NCBI GenBank assembly: GCA_002439285.1
Contig: DJTQ01000032.1
Location: forward strand, 1-11,130
DNA from: Paenibacillaceae bacterium UBA6304
Lineage (GTDB): Bacteria; Bacillota; Bacilli; Paenibacillales; Paenibacillaceae
DNA length: 11,130 nucleotides
Direction: 5' to 3'
Position numbers and translations under genes: made by a program. Shown here in pieces: positions 6,326-11,130 of this stretch. Under the pieces are notes generated by a model. The model did no database searches. It was not told the origin of the DNA and saw only the letters and a list, made by a program, of their open reading frames with translations. Every line of letters begins with the position of its first letter. The stretch's first letter is position 1.

Positions 6326-6345
6326 ATCCGCCGGAAAAGGCGGAT
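6326..6345. other. Small GC-rich hairpin
   Basis: ATCCGCC (6326-6332), loop GGAAAA, GGCGGAT (6339-6345): a perfect 7-bp stem without a U-tail on either strand, so not a standard terminator. It lies between the promoter-like block and the namA terminator. Confidence 0.5.
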
Positions 6346-6371
6346 GTGGAAGATAAGGGTCACGTAAATGT

Positions 6372-6402
6372 AAAAAAACCGCCCCCAAATCAGGAGCGGT
6401 TT
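6372..6402 (-). terminator. Intrinsic terminator of namA
   Basis: On the minus strand the arms AAACCGCUCC (6402-6393) and GGGGCGGUUU (6385-6376) form a 10-bp stem with one U-G pair, followed by U residues to 6372. It starts 24 nt after the namA stop codon. Confidence 0.88.
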
Positions 6403-6425
6403 CTATAATAAAGAAGTCCTCGATT

Positions 6426-7457
6426 TTACGATCTTGGGAATCCGTTAACGAGTTGCGGAGGAATCAGACCGCCATGACCGAGCTTCACGGAAGCTTCCAG
6501 CGTCCAGAATGGATTTCTCAGCATGCCTCTTCCCACAGCGACCAAGTCGGCTTCATCGTTCCCGATCACGGCGTTGGCAAGTACGGGTTCGTCCAGTCTT
6601 CCGACGGCAATCACCGGAACGTTAAGCGCCTGCTTAATGTCTCTTGCCAGAGGCACTTGGTAAGCCGCATGCGTACCCGGTCTGCCCGCAGCCGCAATCT
6701 GACCTTCCCCACCAGCGCTGATATGGAACATGTCTACGCCAGCTTCTTGATAGACTTTGGAGAAAGCAATGCTCTCTTCAATGTCATATCCGCCTTCAAC
6801 ATATTCTTTCGCGGAAATCCGCAAGATCAGCGGCATCTCGGCAGGCATTTCGCTCTTAGCGGCTTTAATGATCTCTTTGCCGAACAGGGTCAAGTCTTGC
6901 CCGTACTCATCGGTTCTTTGATTCGTCAGCGGCGAATGGAACTGGTGAATCAGGTAGCCGTGAGCACCGTGAAGTTCAATCGTATCGAAACCGGCCTGAA
7001 CGGCACGTCTTACGGCCAGGCGGAATTTCTCCACCATTTGCTTCACTTCATCCGTGGAAAGAGCTCTTGGTGTCTTGTAGTTCTCGTCAAAGGCAATCGC
7101 CGAAGGCGCAACCGGAACGGCGGCATCCTCCGCTTTCCGTCCGGCATGGGCGATTTGAATACCGATCTTCGCTCCATGCTGATGAACGGCATCCACAATA
7201 CGGGCCAAGGCCGGGATTTGCTCATCGGACCACAAACCCAGATCATTATCAGTAATTCGTCCGTCAGGCTCGACGTCTGTCATTTCAACGATGACGAGGC
7301 CCGTGCCGCCAATAGCCCGGCTGACATAATGGTTATAATGCCAATCGGTGGCGATTCCGTCTTTCTCGGTTACGGAGTATTGACACATCGGGGGCATAAC
7401 GACGCGGTTTTTTAATTCTAACCCCATTAAACTGTATGGACTAAACAGGTTTTTCAT
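6426..7457 (-). CDS. namA: NADPH dehydrogenase NamA (YqjM-type old yellow enzyme)
   Basis: A 343-residue FMN-dependent ene-reductase (TIM barrel), the normal length. It reduces activated C=C bonds of enals, enones, quinones and nitro compounds with NADPH. YqjM-class hallmarks are present. PPMCQYS contains C25 and Y27, equivalent to the redox-tuning Cys26 and Tyr28 of YqjM. HGAHGYLIHQF contains H163, H166 and Y168, the substrate-binding and proton-donating set. IAHAGRKAE (102-110), PLTNQRTDEYGQ and the FMN phosphate site ending in VAVGRGMLRNPFW complete it. The start is ATG at 7457 with AGGAGAT 7 nt upstream. It has its own promoter and palindromic operator, its own terminator, and a MarR-family gene 211 bp upstream on the same strand, so it probably responds to electrophile or oxidative stress. 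Confidence 0.95.
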   Translation of the reverse strand: MKNLFSPYSLMGLELKNRVVMPPMCQYSVTEKDGIATDWHYNHYVSRAIGGTGLVIVEMTDVEPDGRITDNDLGLWSDEQIPALARIVDAVHQHGAKIGIQIAHAGRKAEDAAVPVAPSAIAFDENYKTPRALSTDEVKQMVEKFRLAVRRAVQAGFDTIELHGAHGYLIHQFHSPLTNQRTDEYGQDLTLFGKEIIKAAKSEMPAEMPLILRISAKEYVEGGYDIEESIAFSKVYQEAGVDMFHISAGGEGQIAAAGRPGTHAAYQVPLARDIKQALNVPVIAVGRLDEPVLANAVIGNDEADLVAVGRGMLRNPFWTLEASVKLGHGGLIPPQLVNGFPRS

Positions 7458-7476
7458 TGTAATATCTCCTCTCTAA

Positions 7477-7492
7477 ATGCATGCGCATGCAT
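7477..7492. promoter_or_regulatory. Candidate operator of namA
   Basis: A perfect 16-bp palindrome ATGCATGCGCATGCAT placed 4 bp downstream of the namA -10 box and 19 bp before the ATG. A repressor bound here would block transcription start. The adjacent MarR-family protein is the obvious candidate. It is also a run of strictly alternating purines and pyrimidines. Confidence 0.65.
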
Positions 7493-7496
7493 ATAA

Positions 7497-7524
7497 ATTA
7501 TCATGCCTTAGTATTTGCCGTCAA
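7497..7524 (-). promoter_or_regulatory. Sigma-A promoter of namA
   Basis: On the minus strand, TTGACG (7524-7519), a 16-nt spacer and GATAAT (7502-7497); each box matches consensus at 5 of 6 positions. It is directly followed by the palindrome. Confidence 0.7.
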
Positions 7525-7532
7525 GCGCAGGG

Positions 7533-7620
7533 ACATACACATGTGGCGGATTTACTCTGCCGACTGCACCATGTATTCGATTTTTCATACACATTTGATC
7601 CAGTTACTCTATTCGCTGCA
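7533..7620. repeat. Degenerate 52-bp-period direct repeat
   Basis: Positions 7533-7568 and 7585-7620 align without gaps at 24 of 36 bases, sharing CATACACAT, TTACTCT and CTGCA. It lies in the 211-bp gap between marR and namA, just upstream of the namA promoter. A 26-codon open frame (7588-7508, minus) runs through one copy and into the promoter but has no RBS. The look is that of a dispersed intergenic repeat of Paenibacillus-like genomes; that is an impression, not a search result. Confidence 0.45.
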
Positions 7621-7668
7621 TCAGTAGGGTGAAGAATACAATGGTGCCGGATGCTCAGCCTCTTTTAT

Positions 7669-8103
7669 TTAGTTTTTCATGATTTGTTGCAGCAGATTCT
7701 GGAACTTCGCGCCGGAGAATTCTTCGGCAAGTACCGCCTGGAATGTAGGCAATGCCTTCTCCAGCTTGGCTTCGCCTATTGACGTTATCGAAGTGTAGAC
7801 GGCTCTGCGGTCCTCTTCGCAAATCGTTCTTTGCAGGGCTCCGCAGCCCTTGGCTTCAAACCGGCTCACCAGCCTGGACACCGCGCTTTGACTCAAGCCG
7901 ACCATGTCCTCCAATTGCTGCAGCTTCAACTTTTTCTCCGGGGCCTCCGAAAGAAACAACAACAAATAAAATTCGTTCAGCGGTAACTGATGCTTCTCTT
8001 GCAAAGCGGCTTCCAGCTTGTCTGTAATGCCCATTTGCATCTGAGTTAAAGATAACCAATTCGTCATCAGGCTATTCATTGGTTCTCTGCGCCCTCTGTC
8101 CAT
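7669..8103 (-). CDS. MarR-family transcriptional regulator
   Basis: A 144-residue winged helix-turn-helix regulator of normal MarR length, acting as a DNA-binding dimer. LKLQQLEDMVGLSQSAVSRL (59-78) is the helix-turn-helix with its recognition helix, RFEAKGCGALQR (81-92) leads into the wing, and EEDRRAVYTSIT (96-107) is the conserved wing with the DRR signature. N- and C-terminal helices form the dimer interface. Two cysteines, C87 and C95, lie between the recognition helix and the wing, where relatives usually have Leu and Pro or Asp. The start is ATG at 8103, chosen because AGGTGAT sits 6 nt upstream; the in-frame ATG at codon 9 has no such site. Its own upstream palindrome (8127-8150) suggests autoregulation. 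The likely target is namA, the next gene downstream. Confidence 0.9.
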   Translation of the reverse strand: MDRGRREPMNSLMTNWLSLTQMQMGITDKLEAALQEKHQLPLNEFYLLLFLSEAPEKKLKLQQLEDMVGLSQSAVSRLVSRFEAKGCGALQRTICEEDRRAVYTSITSIGEAKLEKALPTFQAVLAEEFSGAKFQNLLQQIMKN

Positions 8104-8126
8104 GTTCCAATCACCTATTTTCGAGT

Positions 8127-8150
8127 TATATAAGCAATCCAGCTTATATA
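8127..8150. promoter_or_regulatory. Candidate operator of the marR gene
   Basis: Perfect inverted repeat TATATAAGC / GCTTATATA with a 6-bp spacer, 24-47 bp before the MarR start codon. Arm length and spacing suit a dimeric winged-helix repressor. It overlaps TATATA sequences that could serve as a -10 box, but I could not place a convincing -35. Confidence 0.55.
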
Positions 8151-8278
8151 GCGTTTGTTATAGAACATTTTATCCAAAGCGGTAACCATACTCAAGGATT
8201 ACTTGCTTTTCCGCTGCGGATGGATGCTACCCTCGGTGAACTTCTTCAGGGTGCTGTTAATTTGCGATTCTAAGGTCT

Positions 8279-8731
8279 CTACTTGATCTCGTTGATCCGT
8301 GCTCCAGAAATGATCTCTCCATAACTTGGGGAGGAAGGGGCCATATCGTAAATCACCTTTTCACTCTCTACCCTATAGTAATCATCCTCCTTCACAACAT
8401 AAAAATTTGTAACCGGCATTTCTTCAGACAAGCCCTTAAATACAACTGCTGCCCCTATTCTAATAAAATTAGAGTTAGATGCATCCAAATCAATAATTCG
8501 ATAGCTCTCTACCGGGGTTCCTTGATCTCTTTTAGGATGTTTCAAACTAGTAAAATACCGATCTATTACTTCCAATGCAGCTTTATCGGGTTCATCCGGT
8601 AAACTATGAACAGATACCCCAAATCCCATGTTAATTTTCTCTAACATTTGCGCTCCTAAACCTACGATCACCCCACATAGTACAAAAAAACAGAGCGTAG
8701 ATGAAACTATAAATTTGCGGCTATGGCTCAT
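8279..8731 (-). CDS. Small membrane-anchored protein of unknown function
   Basis: 150 residues, not recognised. SRKFIVSSTLCFFVLCGVIV (4-23) is a single membrane segment or uncleaved signal anchor with a short basic N-terminus, so residues from about 28 on should lie outside the cell. The FVLC around C19 is not a good lipobox. The outer part has a helix-like stretch DKAALEVIDRYFTSLKHPKR (49-68) followed by alternating strands (VESYRIIDLD, FIRIGAAVVFKG, TNFYVVKEDDYYRVESEKVIYD). That order recalls NTF2-like or cystatin-like exported domains, an inference only. The ATG at 8731 is chosen for GAGGTGACAAA directly upstream; the longer frame starting at 8797 has no RBS. A TATAAT box is at 8783-8778. 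The gene is visibly more AT-rich than its neighbours, which may mean transfer. Confidence 0.7.
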   Translation of the reverse strand: MSHSRKFIVSSTLCFFVLCGVIVGLGAQMLEKINMGFGVSVHSLPDEPDKAALEVIDRYFTSLKHPKRDQGTPVESYRIIDLDASNSNFIRIGAAVVFKGLSEEMPVTNFYVVKEDDYYRVESEKVIYDMAPSSPSYGEIISGARINEIK

Positions 8732-8818
8732 TTTGTCACCTCGAATACAGTTTCGAAAAAAATGTACCCTAACTTCAATTATATTACAATTATTCATTCT
8801 TCCGGTCCAAGCGACACG

Positions 8819-8845
8819 AAAAAACCGGCTGCATCACGCATCCGG
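8819..8845 (-). terminator. Intrinsic terminator of the AAC(3)-like gene
   Basis: On the minus strand CCGG-A-UGC, loop GUGAU, GCA-G-CCGG (8845-8825) with one A-G mismatch, then six U residues to 8819. It follows the AAC(3)-like stop by about 40 nt. Confidence 0.7.
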
Positions 8846-8884
8846 CTCTCCGATTATCTTCTATCATCTTCATTTACCTTAACT

Positions 8885-9646
8885 CTAGCGCTTCAATGGC
8901 TCGTTATCCGAGAATAAATCCGGATTGGCACGCAGCATGTCGGTAAGAATCTCCGTCGTCTTGACCGTGTCACAGACCAATACTTCCGCATCGCCTAGAC
9001 GGGCGCGACTTAGCGCACCCTTCTCTTCAAGCACATCCTCGACTTTCCAAAAATGCTCCGACCAAGGCAGGCCACAATGACGCCGGGAGGGAACTGGGAT
9101 TTCGGTGCCGTCGCCTAGCACGGTGACTAGCTGCTCGTGCCCGTCTGTCATTCTTCCCGGGATGTCCACCCACTCCTCGATGCCGTGGATGAATGTATTT
9201 CGGCGCAGGTCGACGCCTACGAGGATGATCGTGGCTTGCCTGTCGAGCAATCTGCCCCAAGCGGACTCCCGGTGGCAAGGCGTGTCCCAACGCTCGTCGC
9301 CCGCCGTGAACTCAGTCGCATCCTTGCCGAGTGCGGCTACCGAATGGGTCGGATGAAGCGAGCGGATCACGCCCGGACGCTTGCGGAACAACTCGGGAAG
9401 AATGCCGACACAGACTTCGGATGTCTCGACGTAAAATTTGGGATGATCCGCATTAATAGTAGACCAGGTATGAGTGGGTAGAACCAACAGCCCGTCTTTC
9501 ATATATTCCGAAAGCGCATCCAATACCGTGTCCGCTCCACCATCCACTTCACCGATCTTCTTCATCGACGAGTGCATGAGCAAAGTTCCTTGACGATCAA
9601 GCCCGGCATCTTCCAATTGCTTCATCAAGGTTAGCTTCGTGTGCAT
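8885..9646 (-). CDS. AAC(3)-family aminoglycoside N-acetyltransferase-like protein (YokD type)
   Basis: A 253-residue acetyl-CoA-dependent acetyltransferase of the Antibiotic_NAT fold, the normal length. Family blocks, in order: TLLMHSSMKKIGEVDGGADT (21-40), LLVLPTHTW (53-61), SLHPTHSVAALG (96-107, with the conserved H98 and H101), CHRESAWGRLLDR (124-136), and the central ATIILVGVDLRRNTFIHGIEE (138-158). True AAC(3) enzymes acetylate N3 of 2-deoxystreptamine aminoglycosides. Chromosomal Bacillus homologues (YokD, BA2930) share the fold, and their natural substrate is unclear, so resistance should not be assumed. The start is ATG at 9646 with GGAGGT 6 nt upstream; the longer frame from 9715 runs through the promoter-like block. 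A single-gene unit with its own terminator. Confidence 0.9.
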   Translation of the reverse strand: MHTKLTLMKQLEDAGLDRQGTLLMHSSMKKIGEVDGGADTVLDALSEYMKDGLLVLPTHTWSTINADHPKFYVETSEVCVGILPELFRKRPGVIRSLHPTHSVAALGKDATEFTAGDERWDTPCHRESAWGRLLDRQATIILVGVDLRRNTFIHGIEEWVDIPGRMTDGHEQLVTVLGDGTEIPVPSRRHCGLPWSEHFWKVEDVLEEKGALSRARLGDAEVLVCDTVKTTEILTDMLRANPDLFSDNEPLKR

Positions 9647-9683
9647 AATAAACCTCCGGCTGTATGTATTTTTAGAGCTTACT

Positions 9684-9716
9684 ACTACTCTACCATTTCC
9701 CCACCGGTTTCCCAAT
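9684..9716 (-). promoter_or_regulatory. Copy 2 of the shared promoter-like block
   Basis: On the minus strand ATTGGGAAACC, 7 nt, then AAATGGTAGAGTAGT, ending 38 bp before the AAC(3)-like start codon, where a promoter would be expected. There is no good sigma-A promoter in this interval. Its match at 6312-6279 supports a real shared element. Confidence 0.45.
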
Positions 9717-9742
9717 CCTCCTAGCCGTCCAAGGAAAACATT

Positions 9743-9777
9743 AAAAAACCCCCACTCATCCGATGATGAATGGGGGT
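9743..9777 (-). terminator. Intrinsic terminator of the phosphoketolase gene
   Basis: On the minus strand ACCCCCA-U-UCAU (9777-9766) pairs with AUGA-G-UGGGGGU (9759-9748) through a 12-bp stem with one U-G pair and a 6-nt loop, followed by U residues to 9743. It starts 9 nt after the stop codon. Confidence 0.92.
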
Positions 9778-9785
9778 CCTGATGA

Positions 9786-11130
9786 TTATTTCAGTTCTTT
9801 CCACACCCAGTTTTCGACTTCCGGTAAGTCGATGCCCTCTTCACGAATGAATTCGTGGTGCTTGTTCACGATAGCATCCATTTCATTCGCGATAGCTGCA
9901 TATTTCTTGTCGGCTTCAGGCAGGCTCAGCACGGCTTCCTTCACCAGATCAAAACGGTCCATTTGGTTCAATACCCGCATATCGAATGGGGTCGTGATGT
10001 CGCCGTTCTCGCGGTATCCGTGCACATGCAGGTTATGATTGTGACGGTCGAAGAACAAATCCTTGATCAGACCTTCATAACCGTGGAAGGCAAAAATAAC
10101 CGGTTTGTCTTTGGTGAAGAAGCCATCAAATTCCTCATCGGATAAACCGCGCGGATCCAGCTTTTGGCTTCTCAGTTTCAGCAGATCCACTACGTTGATG
10201 TAACGGATTTTCAGTTGCGGCAGTTTTTCATGCAGAATGGAGATCGCCGCCAAGCTCTCGATGGTCGGTTCCGTCCCTGCGGAAGCAAAGACGATATCGG
10301 GTTCGCCACCATTGTCCGTGCTCGCCCAGTCGATGATCTTCAAGCCTTTGTCGACCAATTCCTTGGCTTCATCCGCCGTAAACCATTGCGGACGCGGATG
10401 TTTGGACGAAACGATCAGGTTGATCTTTTGGCGGTCATTCAAGACCGTATCGAACACTGCCAGCAAGGAGTTGGCATCGGCCGGTAAATATTCGCGGATG
10501 AATTCCGGCTTCTTGTCCGCCAGGTGGCCGAGCAAGCCCGGATCCTGGTGAGTGTATCCGTTATGATCCTGTTGGAATACTGTAGAAGTCGCCACCACGT
10601 TCAAGGACGGAATATCCGCGCGCCAGCTTTGGTCCGTTGCTTTGCGCAGCCATTTGAAGTGCTGTGTGATCATCGAATCAACCACCCGCAGGAAGGCTTC
10701 ATAGCTTGCGAAGAAACCATGGCGCCCGGTCAAAACGTATCCTTCAAGTAACCCTTCCGCTTGATGCTCGGACAATTGCGAATCGATAACGCGGCCATAC
10801 GAGGACATGAATTCATCATTAGGCTCGATAATTTGGTCCATCCATTGGCGTTTTGTTACTTCAAACACAGGTGCCAAACGATTGGACATCGTTTCATCCG
10901 GTCCGAAGATTCTGAAGTTCTTCTTGTCTTCATTCAAGGTTACTACGTCTCTTACATATTTGCCGAGAACAGACATATCTTGAGCGATCACTTTGCCCGG
11001 AATGGAGTTATCCAGCGCATAATCGCGGAAGTTCGGCAAAGATAAGTCTTTAATCAGATTACCGGCGTTTGTCACCGGGTTCATCCCCATCCGTCTGTCG
11101 CCTGTCGGCAGGATCTCGGCGATTTCCGGT
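9786..11130 (-). CDS. xfp: Phosphoketolase (xylulose-5-P/fructose-6-P), C-terminal part
   Basis: A thiamine-diphosphate enzyme that cleaves xylulose-5-phosphate (and often fructose-6-phosphate) with phosphate to acetyl-phosphate and a triose or tetrose phosphate: the key step of heterofermentative sugar breakdown. 447 codons are visible, against about 790 in the whole family, and the frame is open at the right edge. The N-terminal ThDP-binding domain is therefore missing because of the window, not a mutation. Visible family blocks are [16 protein letters not shown] at the edge, [73 protein letters not shown], and near the end [13 protein letters not shown] with [19 protein letters not shown]. 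The first half of the visible part is the pyrimidine-binding region and the last about 200 residues the XFP C-terminal domain. It is closed by a strong terminator. Confidence 0.96.
   Translation of the reverse strand, partial: PEIAEILPTGDRRMGMNPVTNAGNLIKDLSLPNFRDYALDNSIPGKVIAQDMSVLGKYVRDVVTLNEDKKNFRIFGPDETMSNRLAPVFEVTKRQWMDQIIEPNDEFMSSYGRVIDSQLSEHQAEGLLEGYVLTGRHGFFASYEAFLRVVDSMITQHFKWLRKATDQSWRADIPSLNVVATSTVFQQDHNGYTHQDPGLLGHLADKKPEFIREYLPADANSLLAVFDTVLNDRQKINLIVSSKHPRPQWFTADEAKELVDKGLKIIDWASTDNGGEPDIVFASAGTEPTIESLAAISILHEKLPQLKIRYINVVDLLKLRSQKLDPRGLSDEEFDGFFTKDKPVIFAFHGYEGLIKDLFFDRHNHNLHVHGYRENGDITTPFDMRVLNQMDRFDLVKEAVLSLPEADKKYAAIANEMDAIVNKHHEFIREEGIDLPEVENWVWKELK

Noticed and set aside
6326..6345. 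Hairpin as a terminator
   Set aside because: There is no U-tail on either strand, and the true namA terminator is close by at 6402-6372.
6453..7415. Long plus-strand open frame of 320 codons opposite namA
   Set aside because: It is an antisense shadow of the unmistakable NamA gene. Its protein has no recognisable domain.
7477..7495. Alternating purine-pyrimidine run as a Z-DNA signal
   Set aside because: The tract is short and mixed A/T and G/C; its placement next to the -10 box makes an operator the simpler reading.
7508..7588. 26-codon minus-strand open frame as a real peptide gene
   Set aside because: There is no RBS, and it overlaps the namA promoter and a degenerate repeat; kept only as part of the repeat observation.
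8732..8797. Longer start for the unknown membrane protein
   Set aside because: There is no RBS before 8797, and the segment contains the RBS and leader of the better start at 8731.
9647..9715. N-terminal extension of the AAC(3)-like protein
   Set aside because: The extra 23 codons run through the promoter-like block. The ATG at 9646 has GGAGGT at ideal spacing and fits the family start.

Overview
The window looks like chromosomal DNA of a low-to-mid GC Gram-positive bacterium, most likely Paenibacillus or a close relative. The evidence is the strong AGGAGG-type ribosome binding sites, occasional TTG starts, sigma-A promoters, U-tailed terminators, and proteins that resemble Bacillus/Paenibacillus families (YkoY/YceF-type TerC, YqjM/NamA, general stress protein 26, YokD-type AAC(3)). 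No rRNA, tRNA, phage module, IS element or CRISPR array was seen. The genus is inferred from recognition, not from a search.

Layout, left to right. (1) Positions 1-1460, minus strand: a consensus sigma-A promoter, a yybP-ykoY Mn2+ riboswitch with its expression platform, a TerC-type Mn2+ exporter, and 44 nt further on the start of a CNNM/CorC (DUF21) transporter. That last gene hits an in-frame amber stop at codon 110, three bases from the window edge. (2) Positions 1467-4987: a permuted NlpC/P60 (YiiX-like) cysteine enzyme on the minus strand, divergent from a CdsA-like membrane protein. The CdsA-like gene is followed on the same strand by a large sialate O-acetylesterase-type SGNH esterase. 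A bidirectional terminator closes this block against the leftward genes. (3) Positions 5074-6425, minus strand: general stress protein 26 and a small TPR protein. Upstream of the TPR gene is a non-coding stretch holding a long imperfect palindrome of about 190 bp and one copy of a repeated promoter-like block. (4) Positions 6426-8150, minus strand: old yellow enzyme NamA with promoter and palindromic operator, a degenerate tandem repeat, and a MarR-family regulator with its own palindrome. (5) Positions 8279-9715, minus strand: a small AT-rich membrane-anchored protein of unknown function and an AAC(3)-family acetyltransferase, the latter preceded by the second copy of the promoter-like block. 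(6) Positions 9743-11130, minus strand: the C-terminal half of a phosphoketolase, cut by the right edge, with its terminator.

How the genes work together: the clearest unit is the Mn2+-riboswitch/TerC/CNNM transcription unit, a divalent-metal efflux module. The second is the MarR/NamA pair, a likely electrophile- or redox-responsive unit. The other genes read as single-gene units of ordinary housekeeping or accessory metabolism. I found no convincing new multi-gene defence or biosynthetic system. The most interesting unexplained elements are non-coding: the four-segment expression platform of the riboswitch, the long palindrome at 6078-6265, and the block shared by 6279-6312 and 9684-9716.
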